Positions 21,557 to 30,660 of a stretch of 64,000 nt of DNA are shown here, piece by piece. Origin of the DNA: Nonlabens dokdonensis DSW-6 (GTDB lineage Bacteria; Bacteroidota; Bacteroidia; Flavobacteriales; Flavobacteriaceae); assembly GCF_000332115.1 (NCBI RefSeq), contig NC_020156.1, forward strand, positions 2,543,501-2,607,500, written 5' to 3'. The position numbers were made by a program, and so were the translations under genes. A model generated the notes under the pieces. The model did not search any database, was not told where the DNA came from, and saw only the letters and a list, made by a program, of their open reading frames with translations. How positions within the stretch are numbered: position 1 is the stretch's first letter; every line of letters begins with the position of its first letter.

Positions 21557-21924
21557 TTTTTTTTAGGAACACTGCGTCGCACTTGTTTTGTTACAGAGTC
21601 TGACTTTTTAAAGGATAGACTATTTTCCTTTTCGGTAACGATTGCCATGTAAGTATGGGTTGTGTCAGCATTCTTAAGAGGAATTAATTCTATGAGATCC
21701 ACTTTAGTTTTTGCTGGAATCGTTTTGATCATAGGTCGGTCTGCGCGCCTTCTAAAACCTTCACTTTCTACTCTAAAAAACAGGTCCAGATCTTGATCTG
21801 TAATATTTTCTGCCACGTATACGATGCTTCGGCGTTCTTTGCGTATGCTTATCTCGATCCCTTTGTGAGAATTTTGAAAAGGTGCTGTAAAAAGAAACAA
21901 AAAGATGACAGTAATAAATTTCAT
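21553..21924 (-). CDS. Small exported protein of unknown function
   Basis: A 123-aa protein with a signal peptide (MKFITVIFLFLFTAPFQNSH) and a compact beta-rich, very basic body (SIRKERRSIVYVAENITDQDL, RRADRPMIKTIPAKTKVDLIEL pattern). It resembles an Ig-like domain but I do not recognise a family. Convergent with the flippase gene, divergent from the exonuclease gene. Confidence 0.6.
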   Translation of the reverse strand: MKFITVIFLFLFTAPFQNSHKGIEISIRKERRSIVYVAENITDQDLDLFFRVESEGFRRRADRPMIKTIPAKTKVDLIELIPLKNADTTHTYMAIVTEKENSLSFKKSDSVTKQVRRSVPKKN

Positions 21925-22025
21925 GACTTGATTTTGTAAAAGAGTTCAAATTGTATGCCTTACTTAATTACGCAAACTTATATTTGTAAAAATAGTAATT
22001 TTCTATTTTGTGATGGTGGAGATTC

Positions 22026-22041
22026 CGCTTTCGCGAAAGCG
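22026..22041. repeat. 16-bp palindrome, copy 6
   Basis: Exact copy 31 bases upstream of the exonuclease ATG, in the divergent intergenic region. The reading frame is open through it from 22010 in the third frame (LSRKR), but the gene's own start is downstream. Confidence 0.95.
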
Positions 22042-22072
22042 AGAAACTTTAAATTCAAAACGATTATTCAAT

Positions 22073-22843
22073 ATGAAACTTCAACTTACTAGACCTATCT
22101 GTTTTTTTGATTTAGAGACAACAGGAACCAATATTTCGAAAGATAGAATTGTAGAAATATCCATCCACAAGGTCTTCCCTAATGGTGATGAAAAAACGTT
22201 TACATTTAAAGTTAATCCTACGGTTCCTATTCCTGCAGAAACAACAGCCGTTCATGGAATTACTGATGAAATGGTAAAAGATGCTCCTACGTTTAAGGAA
22301 CGAGCTCATGAGGTTTTTAATATTATCAAAGATTCAGACCTTGCAGGGTTCAATTCTAATAGATTTGACATACCATTGCTAGCTGAGGAAATGTTGAGAG
22401 CTGATGTTGATTTTGACATGGGAAATAGAAATGCTATCGATGTTCAAAATATCTTTCATAAGATGGAGCAACGTACGCTAGTTGCTGCGTATAAATTTTA
22501 CTGTGACAAAGATTTAACAGATGCTCACAGCGCTGAGGCAGATACAATTGCTACTTACGAGGTTTTAAAAGGTCAGTTAGACCGTTATCCAGAATTAGAA
22601 AATAACATGAAATCTCTAGCGGAATTTTCTACACGTAGAAAGCCCGTAGATTTTGCTGGAATGCTCGCATTTAATAGTAAAGGAGAAGAGTGTTTTAATT
22701 TTGGAAAACATAAAGGGAAACGTATTGTTGATGTGCTTGAGAGTGAGCCAGGTTACTACAGCTGGATTCAAAATGCCGATTTCCCACTTTATACAAAGAA
22801 AGTACTTACTGCAATTAAGCTAAGAGGTTTCAATAAGAGCTAG
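22073..22843 (+). CDS. DEDDh 3'-5' exonuclease (DnaQ/ExoX-like)
   Basis: The 256-aa product has the DnaQ-like exonuclease fold: Exo I motif FFDLETTG (D13, E15), VHGITDEMV, Exo II FNSNRFDIPLL, Exo III DAHSAEADT with His and Asp. From about 200 there is a short C-terminal domain (FNFGKHKGKRIVDVLESEPGY) like that found after some ExoX-type nucleases. The open frame extends up to 22010, but the 21 extra residues are basic, encoded partly by the palindrome, and not family-like; the ATG at 22073 gives the normal start just before RPICFFDLETTG. A likely role is DNA repair or proofreading. TATATTTG at 21979-21986 is a candidate -7 box. Confidence 0.9.
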   Translation: MKLQLTRPICFFDLETTGTNISKDRIVEISIHKVFPNGDEKTFTFKVNPTVPIPAETTAVHGITDEMVKDAPTFKERAHEVFNIIKDSDLAGFNSNRFDIPLLAEEMLRADVDFDMGNRNAIDVQNIFHKMEQRTLVAAYKFYCDKDLTDAHSAEADTIATYEVLKGQLDRYPELENNMKSLAEFSTRRKPVDFAGMLAFNSKGEECFNFGKHKGKRIVDVLESEPGYYSWIQNADFPLYTKKVLTAIKLRGFNKS

Positions 22844-22976
22844 TGAAGCAGTAAAGTGTTTAGTTTATTGTGTTACACAATGTGCTGAAAACCAGAGTAT
22901 AGAATCGTTTTTACTATGAATTTGTAATACAAATGATGTGTTGTATTTTTACCTATATTTGGGTAAAATGTAACTT

Positions 22977-25754
22977 TTGAAACATCTCATTCTTTTTTTA
23001 GTTGTTATTTGTGCTTACTTCACTAGTGGTCAGGAATTGCCTTCTCTTAATAATTACGAGCCATCTACCTATCAAGCAGGGAATCAAAACTGGATGATCA
23101 GTGAGTCAAATGATCATTTTATTTATGTAGCAAATAATAAAGGTCTTCTAGAATATAACGGCTCTCAATGGACATTATATAAAACTCCTAATGAGAGTAT
23201 TATGCGATCGGTAAAAACCCAAGGTGATCGCATATATACTGGATGTTACATGGATTTTGGTTATTGGTTGCGCGATAGCACTGGCACTTTAAAATACACT
23301 TCAATAATTCAAGAGTCTAATTTTAAGCTACAAGAAGATGAACAGTTTTGGAACATTATTGTTAAGGAGGATTATGTGCTCTTTCAATCACTAAGCCATG
23401 TATATTCTTACAATAAAGAAAATGGTCAAGTAACACAAATCGCTGAACAAGTTGAAATCAACAAATTTTTTGAGGTAGGTGATTCTTACTATTACCATGT
23501 TTTGGGCGTTGGTTTATTTCAGGTAATCGATGGGAAATCTGAATTACAAGGAGCAGTTGATTTTTTTAAAAATGAAACAGTTGTTCTGGTGTATGAGTTC
23601 GATTCTAAAGTTTATATAGTTACTCAGTACGCAGATATTTACGAGTATCATGATGGCGTGGTAGAAAAAACCGCATCTTCTAAATTTGACGAACAAATAA
23701 CAGTCTACAGTGCATCTTTACTAAGTGATAGTACCCTTATGTTAGGTACCATTTCTCATGGAATTATTTCTATGTCTTTAGATGGTAAAGTAAATTATGC
23801 CATGGATCAAAGCGATGGTTTGCTCAATAACACCTGCTTGTATGTCTTTGAGGATAGTGCCAAAAATGTTTGGCTTGCATTAGACAATGGTCTCAGCTCT
23901 ATTAACATAGAATCTCCATACAGGATGTTTCACGATAAAGATGGTGAGTTGGGAACTATCTATGCATCGTTTCAAGATGATGATTATTTATACTTAGGAA
24001 CTAATCAAGGTCTTTTTTACAAAGAAAAACTTTCTGATAATTTCGTTTTTATAGAAGGAACTCAAGGCCAAGTCTGGTCTATAGATAAAGTAGGGGATTC
24101 TGTATTATGCAGTCATCATTTAGGGGTTTTTGAAATTAAAAAATCTGAAGCAGATTATATTAAAGGCACTAATGGAGCATGGGAGGTTCTATCTATTCCA
24201 GATTACGATGATTTGATACTTGTAGGAACTTATAAAGGTCTTCAAGTATTGGAGTTTTCAGCCAATGAATGGACATTTAAAAATAACATTGAAGGCTTCA
24301 AGATAAGTTCAAAAGATGTCGTAGTACAAGATGATTACGTCTATGTAAATCACGAGTATAAAGGTGTTTTTCAATTAAAAATTGATGAAAACTATTCCAA
24401 GTTAGTAGAATCTCAAAAAATTAATGAATTAGGTAAAGGAATAGGTTCTGACATCACTGTTTATAATGATAGAATTTTCTTCTCAAAACGTGATGCTATT
24501 TATATTAAAGAAAAGTCTGATGAGAAATTCCTTAAAAATGAAGGGCTAAGCAAGCTCGTATCTAAAAACAAATATACTTCTGGTACATTTATAAAAAATG
24601 ATGGCTACCTCTGGATTTTCAATAAAGAAGGTATTCAAAAAATTAATATTGAGGTTATCAATGGTAGTTATGACATAGAAAGTATTCCTTTGACGTTTGA
24701 ATTAAGAAGAGAAAAAATCGGTTACGAAAATTTAACCAAAGTAGGTTCAAAACTATATTTAATTGGTACATCCTATGGTTATACGACAGTTGATGAAGGC
24801 TATAAGTATAGTAGAGATCATCAGGTTTATATAAATACAATTAAGAAGTATGATAAGAATAATGCAATCGCCTTAGACCTAAAGGAGCCTATTGAAATAC
24901 CATATTCAAATAATGTTACTGAAATAGGATTCTCAACACCTTATTACAATACACTAAGTAATATTGAGTATAAATACAGATTAATCGGTCAGTATGATGA
25001 ATGGAGCAACTGGACTAAATTGAATGATATTAGATTTAAAAATTTAAGCTACGGAGATTATATTTTTGAAGTGAAGTCAAGAGTTAATTCAGTTGTGAGT
25101 CAAAACACCGCTCAGCAAGAATTCTCAATCGCTCGACCTTACTATTTAACCACTGGTGCTATACTGCTGTACGTTGTTCTTCTCGCTCTCTTAATTATTG
25201 GTTTAAACCTTGCGTATATATGGTACTTTAAACGACAACGAGAGTATGCTCTTCAAAAACAACAAAAAGAGCTTGAACTTAATAACCTGACAATAGAAAA
25301 GAATTTAGTTGAATTAAGGAATGCTAAATTGAGAAGCGATATCGAACATAGAAATAGAGAGCTAGCTATTTCTACCATGGCGATGATAAAGAAAAATGAG
25401 ACCTTAAATGAATTAAAATCAGAATTAGAGAACTTACCAAAGACCAAAGAATCAAAGTCTTTGAAAAAGATGCTTGATAAGAATTTGAATAGCAAACAAG
25501 ATTGGCTCACATTTGAAGAAGCATTTAATAATGCCGATAAAGATTTTTTCAAAAAAATAAAGGAATTACATCCTTCATTAAGTTCTGGAGATCTTAGACT
25601 TTGTGTTTATCTACGACTCAATTTATCTTCTAAGGAAATAGCACCACTTCTTAATATTTCACCTCGTAGTGTTGAAATAAAACGATATCGTTTGCGTAAA
25701 AAATTGGCTTTAAGCCGAGAAGAGAGCTTAACTAGTTACATTGTTGAGATTTAA
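22977..25754 (+). CDS. Propeller/Y_Y_Y/LuxR-type membrane-bound transcription regulator
   Basis: A 925-aa sensor-regulator. Order of parts: signal peptide (1-19, ending TSGQ); a large beta-propeller-like region (about 30-620) with repeated short strands such as WMISESNDHFIYVANNKGLLEYNG; a Y_Y_Y domain (about 640-715, with YKYRLIGQYDEWSNWT and LSYGDYIFEV); one transmembrane helix (about 722-745, GAILLYVVLLALLIIGLNLAYIW pattern); a coiled coil (about 748-830); and a LuxR-type helix-turn-helix at the end (LSSKEIAPLLNISPRSVEIKRYRLRKKL). Unlike hybrid two-component regulators it has no histidine kinase or receiver domain. It is the obvious regulator of the adjoining glucan locus. The start is TTG at 22977; TATATTTG at 22954-22961 may be its -7 box. 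Confidence 0.9.
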   Translation: MKHLILFLVVICAYFTSGQELPSLNNYEPSTYQAGNQNWMISESNDHFIYVANNKGLLEYNGSQWTLYKTPNESIMRSVKTQGDRIYTGCYMDFGYWLRDSTGTLKYTSIIQESNFKLQEDEQFWNIIVKEDYVLFQSLSHVYSYNKENGQVTQIAEQVEINKFFEVGDSYYYHVLGVGLFQVIDGKSELQGAVDFFKNETVVLVYEFDSKVYIVTQYADIYEYHDGVVEKTASSKFDEQITVYSASLLSDSTLMLGTISHGIISMSLDGKVNYAMDQSDGLLNNTCLYVFEDSAKNVWLALDNGLSSINIESPYRMFHDKDGELGTIYASFQDDDYLYLGTNQGLFYKEKLSDNFVFIEGTQGQVWSIDKVGDSVLCSHHLGVFEIKKSEADYIKGTNGAWEVLSIPDYDDLILVGTYKGLQVLEFSANEWTFKNNIEGFKISSKDVVVQDDYVYVNHEYKGVFQLKIDENYSKLVESQKINELGKGIGSDITVYNDRIFFSKRDAIYIKEKSDEKFLKNEGLSKLVSKNKYTSGTFIKNDGYLWIFNKEGIQKINIEVINGSYDIESIPLTFELRREKIGYENLTKVGSKLYLIGTSYGYTTVDEGYKYSRDHQVYINTIKKYDKNNAIALDLKEPIEIPYSNNVTEIGFSTPYYNTLSNIEYKYRLIGQYDEWSNWTKLNDIRFKNLSYGDYIFEVKSRVNSVVSQNTAQQEFSIARPYYLTTGAILLYVVLLALLIIGLNLAYIWYFKRQREYALQKQQKELELNNLTIEKNLVELRNAKLRSDIEHRNRELAISTMAMIKKNETLNELKSELENLPKTKESKSLKKMLDKNLNSKQDWLTFEEAFNNADKDFFKKIKELHPSLSSGDLRLCVYLRLNLSSKEIAPLLNISPRSVEIKRYRLRKKLALSREESLTSYIVEI

Positions 25755-25785
25755 TTCTTTCTTTTAAAAGGATGATCTAACTCAT

Positions 25786-25801
25786 CATTACTACATCATT
25801 T
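25786..25801. promoter_or_regulatory. Shared 16-base motif, copy 1 (candidate operator)
   Basis: CATTACTACATCATTT occurs exactly here and again at 46260-46275. This copy ends 230 bases before the ATG of the first glucan-locus enzyme gene, in the long region after the regulator gene (25755-26031). Being in front of the first and last plus-strand units of the locus suggests a binding site for the locus regulator. Nothing else is clear in 25802-26031, which is strongly AT-rich. Confidence 0.45.
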
Positions 25802-26031
25802 GAATCAAATAGTTTTTCCTTCAGTATTCTTATTTATTTTAAAATATTGAAATTCAATGGTTTGGTCTTATTTCTTAAATAATTTATAATTTCTGAACAA
25901 AAATTTCTTTTTGTATATTTTTTGTTGTGGAGGCTATTTAGATTTTTTTTAACTGCTACGGTTATATTTAACTGTCAGAAAACGATCATTTTTTGATACC
26001 ATAAAACCAATCTTTTTTTAAAACATTATTT

Positions 26032-29000
26032 ATGAAGAATTTCTTTTTAACGATGACTTTGCTACTGTCTGTAGTATCTGTTTTTTCTCAGAGTCAGAGA
26101 GTATCTATTTTAGAAAGTGCGAATGGACAAACACTGTTAGTAGATGGAAAGCCATTTATCATAAATGGAATGAACTGGGATTACGTTCCTATCGGTACTA
26201 ATTACTCTTATAATTTCTGGGCTCAACCAGATGATTTTATCGAAGCGGCTCTTGAAAGTGAGATGGGATTGTTAAAAAATATGGGAGTGAACACCATTCG
26301 TGTTTATACTGGTATTCAACCTAAATGGGTTGAGTATATTTATAAGAACTATGGTATTTATACAATGATCAATCATTCATTTGGTCGCTATGGGTTGACT
26401 TTAGATGGAGCATGGATGTCTAATACAGAATATGCCGATCCAAGGGCAAGAAAATTTCTAATTCAAGAAGCTATTAATATGACTAATGAGTTTAAAGATA
26501 CTCCTGGTCTATTATTATTCATGTTGGGTAATGAGAATAATTATGGTCTTTCATGGGGTGGCGCCGCTACTGAGGATATTCCTGTTGAAACTGAGGGAAC
26601 AGTAATTACTCGTGCAAGAGCTATGTACAAAGTTATGAATGAGGCTATAGTAGAGATGAAAAAAATAGATTCAAGTCATCCTATAGCTATATGTAATGGA
26701 GATTTACTATATATAGATTTAGTTGCTGAACATGTAACTGATCTCGATATATACGCTACCAACATGTATCGCGGCGAATCTTTTGGAGATGCGTTTGAAG
26801 TAGTAAAGCAAAAATTAAATAAACCAATGATGTTTGCTGAGTTTGGTTCTGATGCTTTTAACGCTATTTCAAATAAGGAAGATCAAAAGATGCAAGCTTA
26901 CTACATGGTGGAAAACTGGAAGGAGATATATGCTAATGCATCCGGACTTGGAAAAGCTGGTAACTCTCTAGGAGGATTTACTTTCCAATGGGCAGATGGA
27001 TGGTGGAAAGATGGACAAACTGAAGACTTAGATATTCATAATACGGAAGCCATTTGGACGAGTGCTGGTTATAATATAGATTCAAAGGATGGTTCAAAAA
27101 ATATGAACGAAGAATGGTTTGGAGTCTGTGCAAAGGGTCGTCCAAACGAGAGCGGTTTATATGATCTATATCCACGTGCAGCTTACTATGCTTTGAAAGA
27201 AGTACACGAACTCGACCCTTATAAAGATGGATTGAGTGCGGCAAATTTGCAAAGTCATTTTGAAAATATAGAATTAATGGATGCGGTTTTACGCGCAAGA
27301 GGTGATAAAGCAGCATTAGGAGGTGGAGATTCTGAAAAATTGAGAATTAGTAGGTTAAGTGCTAGGTTCACCACGTTCAACACTGGAGGAAGTCTCATCA
27401 CTACTCCTGACACACCGGATCCTGATTCGCAAGTCTTTCCAAATCAATTAGGTTTCGATCACATGCAATCCTATTTTGTCGGGATTGAAGGAAAACCAGC
27501 TTCTAATATGAGAGCTAATGTGAATTTTAATATAATAGGAAAGGTCGCTGAAAATCCAATTGATGAAATCTTTTATGAGAATAGGGCTCGACCAATTTTT
27601 TCTTTAGACTCCAATGGTCAACAAGTTATAGAAAACGACGTAAACCGCGTGAATGTATATGACGCAGAGTTTGAGTGGAACGCTAAAGATTTTGACCTCA
27701 GAGGTTTCTACCGTACCGGTCATTATCATTGGGGTTATGAAGGTGATTTCTTTGCTTTATATCCTGAAGCAAACTATGGGCCTAACCTTGATATTTACGG
27801 AGGTGAAATCTTAGGATTTGAAGTTGATGGTAAAGGAGTTGCTGAAGGAGTTAAAGCAGCCTTTGGGCCTCAGCTTTGGTGGGGCGCAAATCCTACTGCA
27901 TTAATAAAGTATAGTAGAAAAGTGGGTCAATGGGGTGTAACTGGTATTTATCACAGAGATTTTGAAACAGATATTGAATTAGATGAAACTGGACGACGTG
28001 TTCTTGATCAAAATCAAGTAAGAAGTGGTATTATTCCAGCTTTTCCGACAGAAAGAGCTACGCTAGTTTTAGAACGAGAAATAGGTGCTTTCGGATTTAC
28101 TTTAGGTGGTATCTGGGCTGGAAGTCCATTAAACGGAACAACATATCAAGATGTTACTGGTTCCTCAGGGAATTATACTGTCTTTGATGACATTGTATCA
28201 TCCAAGGATAATTGGGGAGGAAAAGGAAAGATTACTTATCAAGGTGGAAAATTTAACGCTTATGTTCAAGGTGGTGTAATGGGACTTGTAGCAAATGGAG
28301 GAGCAGATCAAACGCAAACCTTTACTGGATGGAAGTTAAGAGATAATGGTAGTGGAAATCAGTCTAATTTCTTAGCTGGTATGACCTACACCTTAGGGAA
28401 TTTTCAAATTGCACCTAACTTCCTATGGCAACAACCACTAGTAGATCCTATGCCTAACGATGTAGGAGCTCCAGGAAGGTTAAGAAATGTGATTGATGAT
28501 CCGTTTGCTGTAAGAGGCAATAGAGAAACAACCGCTGGTGAAATCTTAATAACTTTTGACCCAACTCCCGGAACATGGATGTATGAGTGGAATAACGATA
28601 GGGCAGAAGATGCAAAATTTGCAATGAGCGCAGGTTTCGTATTTCGTCATTTACCTACCACTCAGGATGCTCACATTGGTTTTCAAGCAGATCGTACTTT
28701 CTTTGCATTTCCAAATTCTGCTCCTGCAGAAGATTTATGGGAAGCGCACACGCGTATGGTTTCTAAATTAAGTCCTAATTTAGGAATTATCGGAAATTTC
28801 TTTTACGGAAATGGCCAAGCAAATGGAGATAGTGAAAGATTAATTAAAAGATATGGTGGTGATGTCAGAATGATCTACAATAAAATGATGGTACAAACTC
28901 ATTTTAAATTTAATGATTGGGGACCTTTCGATTACCATAGGGATTTTAACTTAACTTATCCTGTACAATTAATGCTAGATGTCTCAACATCACTAGGAAA

Positions 29001-29193
29001 ACCTGATTGGTTTATATTACCAAGCACCGTAGTTGGTATTAGAGGAACATGGAGAACAATGAATGAATTTTCCCCAAGATATTCTCCTAATGTAGCCCCT
29101 CCATTTGGTGCACCACCCATTAGCCCAGTTGGATTTCCTGACGGTACAGAATGGGAAATTAGAACTTATATTCATATAAATATTGGAAATTAA
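26032..29193 (+). CDS. Clan-A glycosidase fused to a putative outer-membrane beta-barrel
   Basis: A 1053-aa exported protein with signal peptide MKNFFLTMTLLLSVVSVFSQ. Residues about 25-410 form a TIM-barrel glycosidase of the GH2/GH5/GH17/GH72 kind: LKNMGVNTIRVYTG, acid/base candidate E168 in LGNENNYG, nucleophile candidate E270 in MMFAEFGSDAF. After a linker (about 410-470) the remaining ~580 residues read like a membrane beta-barrel: many amphipathic strands with aromatic girdles and short turns (GQWGVTGIYHRDFE, GAFGFTLGGIWAG, KFNAYVQGGVMG, NFQIAPNFLW, EWEIRTYIHINIGN as the last strand). I infer a surface or periplasmic enzyme tethered to its own porin-like domain. It heads the cluster, 11 bases before the first lipoprotein gene. 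The exact GH family and the barrel are by-eye calls. Confidence 0.75.
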   Translation: MKNFFLTMTLLLSVVSVFSQSQRVSILESANGQTLLVDGKPFIINGMNWDYVPIGTNYSYNFWAQPDDFIEAALESEMGLLKNMGVNTIRVYTGIQPKWVEYIYKNYGIYTMINHSFGRYGLTLDGAWMSNTEYADPRARKFLIQEAINMTNEFKDTPGLLLFMLGNENNYGLSWGGAATEDIPVETEGTVITRARAMYKVMNEAIVEMKKIDSSHPIAICNGDLLYIDLVAEHVTDLDIYATNMYRGESFGDAFEVVKQKLNKPMMFAEFGSDAFNAISNKEDQKMQAYYMVENWKEIYANASGLGKAGNSLGGFTFQWADGWWKDGQTEDLDIHNTEAIWTSAGYNIDSKDGSKNMNEEWFGVCAKGRPNESGLYDLYPRAAYYALKEVHELDPYKDGLSAANLQSHFENIELMDAVLRARGDKAALGGGDSEKLRISRLSARFTTFNTGGSLITTPDTPDPDSQVFPNQLGFDHMQSYFVGIEGKPASNMRANVNFNIIGKVAENPIDEIFYENRARPIFSLDSNGQQVIENDVNRVNVYDAEFEWNAKDFDLRGFYRTGHYHWGYEGDFFALYPEANYGPNLDIYGGEILGFEVDGKGVAEGVKAAFGPQLWWGANPTALIKYSRKVGQWGVTGIYHRDFETDIELDETGRRVLDQNQVRSGIIPAFPTERATLVLEREIGAFGFTLGGIWAGSPLNGTTYQDVTGSSGNYTVFDDIVSSKDNWGGKGKITYQGGKFNAYVQGGVMGLVANGGADQTQTFTGWKLRDNGSGNQSNFLAGMTYTLGNFQIAPNFLWQQPLVDPMPNDVGAPGRLRNVIDDPFAVRGNRETTAGEILITFDPTPGTWMYEWNNDRAEDAKFAMSAGFVFRHLPTTQDAHIGFQADRTFFAFPNSAPAEDLWEAHTRMVSKLSPNLGIIGNFFYGNGQANGDSERLIKRYGGDVRMIYNKMMVQTHFKFNDWGPFDYHRDFNLTYPVQLMLDVSTSLGKPDWFILPSTVVGIRGTWRTMNEFSPRYSPNVAPPFGAPPISPVGFPDGTEWEIRTYIHINIGN

Positions 29194-29204
29194 AAACTAT
29201 TGTA

Positions 29205-30626
29205 ATGAAAAATAAAAAACTTATTTATTTTAAGTCTTTTGGGCTTCTCTTAATTTCATTCCTCTTTTTAGTTGGATGCGAAAGAGAATTATCTGATGAT
29301 TCTGTTTTGGCAACGTTTCCTGCAACAGCCGAAATTTTTACGGATGCTCCAGTAGGACTTACTGACGAATTCTTTATTTCTTTTGATCCAGCTCAAGGAG
29401 CAAATACAGAGGGATTTGGAACAGATGACAACGTGGCTTTTGAAGGCACTAGCTCCATACGTATTGATGTTCCAGCACCTAACGATCCTAACGGTGGTTT
29501 TATAGGTGGAATATTTAAAGATCGTGGAGCAGGTAGAGACTTAACAGGTTTTGATGCGCTTACATTTTGGGTAAAAGGTTCAACTACTGCTACTGTGGGC
29601 CTATTCGGTTTTGGAACTGATTTTGAAGAAAATAAGCATGCTGTGAGTCTTGAAAATGTACAACTTTCTACAGATTGGAGAAAAGTTACTATACCTATAC
29701 CTAACGCTTCTAGGCTTACTCAAGAAAAAGGTATGTTCATATTTTCTGCTGGTACACAAGGTTCTGGCGGCTTTGGTTTTACCTTTTGGATTGATGAGCT
29801 TAAATTTGAAAACTTAGGTACAATAGCCCAGCCTAGACCTAATATTTTAAATGGACAGAATCTTACACAACAATCGTTTACTGGCTCAACAGTCCCAATT
29901 TCAGGATTGACACAAACATTTAACCTTGAATCTGGTCAGAATGTGACGGTTTTGGCAGCGCCTTCTTATTTTGATTTTCAGTCGTCAAATCCTAGTGTTG
30001 CAACAGTTGATGAACTTGGAATAGTAACAGTGGTAGGTGCTGGAACCACTTTAATAACAGCTACTATTGATAACGTTTTAGCCGGTGGCTCATTAGAGAT
30101 TTCATCAAATGGTGCCTTGCCTTCTGCAGATCCACCAACATTGCCTCAGTCTAATGTTAAATCTATTTTTAGTGATGCTTACATTTCTGAAACATCTATT
30201 AATTTTTCACCTGGTTTTGGAGGTTCAACAACGCAAACAACTTTAAGTAATAATAATGGAGACTTTATTTTAGCCTACACAAATAATAATTTCACAGGGA
30301 TTATTTTTGATAGTACAGTAGACGCGTCTGCTTTAACTTTCATGCATGTTGATGTATTTGCACAAGAGGCAGGAGTGCAAGTAGAATTCCAAATCAGGGA
30401 CATAGGACCTAATGGTGTCATTAATACTAATATTTTTACTGGTCAACCTGAAGTGGATGATGCAGATAAAAGATTTTTAGCTTCAGGTCTAACTGTTGGC
30501 AGCTGGAATTCAATCGATATACCATTAAATGGTGCATTAGCCACGCAAAAGAATAATCTCGGAGCAATTATTCTAGCCGGAGGTCCTAATTTTTTATTAG
30601 ATAATATTTACTTCTACACTCCTTAG
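29205..30626 (+). CDS. Surface glucan-binding-type lipoprotein A
   Basis: A 473-aa lipoprotein (LFLVGCERELSDD; acidic residues follow the Cys). Three parts: an N-terminal beta-sandwich of carbohydrate-binding type (about 40-205, TSSIRIDVPAPNDPNGG ... GRDLTGFDALTFWVKGS ... FWIDELKF); a Big2-like Ig domain (about 215-300, SSNPSVATVDELGIVTVVGAG); and a C-terminal beta-sandwich starting VKSIFSDAYISE at about 318 and ending LLDNIYFYTP. The same C-terminal module recurs in lipoprotein B and twice in the T9SS protein at 46482. It has no catalytic motif. Likely binds laminarin at the cell surface, taking a role that SusD-like or SusE/F-like proteins play elsewhere. Paralogue of the gene at 32505. Confidence 0.75.
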   Translation: MKNKKLIYFKSFGLLLISFLFLVGCERELSDDSVLATFPATAEIFTDAPVGLTDEFFISFDPAQGANTEGFGTDDNVAFEGTSSIRIDVPAPNDPNGGFIGGIFKDRGAGRDLTGFDALTFWVKGSTTATVGLFGFGTDFEENKHAVSLENVQLSTDWRKVTIPIPNASRLTQEKGMFIFSAGTQGSGGFGFTFWIDELKFENLGTIAQPRPNILNGQNLTQQSFTGSTVPISGLTQTFNLESGQNVTVLAAPSYFDFQSSNPSVATVDELGIVTVVGAGTTLITATIDNVLAGGSLEISSNGALPSADPPTLPQSNVKSIFSDAYISETSINFSPGFGGSTTQTTLSNNNGDFILAYTNNNFTGIIFDSTVDASALTFMHVDVFAQEAGVQVEFQIRDIGPNGVINTNIFTGQPEVDDADKRFLASGLTVGSWNSIDIPLNGALATQKNNLGAIILAGGPNFLLDNIYFYTP

Positions 30627-30660
30627 AACAATCGTTATCGATCTTATAAATAATACAGCA

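Noticed and set aside
25771..25790. ATGAT/ATCAT hairpin after the regulator gene
   Set aside because: Five-base stem without T-run; overlaps the shared 16-base motif and is more likely incidental.
26978..27316. Minus-strand open frame of 112 codons within the glycosidase-barrel gene
   Set aside because: Antisense to the TIM-barrel/linker region; no signal, motif or promoter.
26032..29193. The 1053-aa protein as a SusC/TonB-dependent receptor
   Set aside because: It lacks a TonB box, a carboxypeptidase-like domain and a plug domain; the N-terminal half is a TIM-barrel glycosidase.
29205..30626. Lipoprotein A as SusD
   Set aside because: SusD proteins are largely alpha-helical with TPR-like units. 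This protein is all beta with a Big2-like domain.
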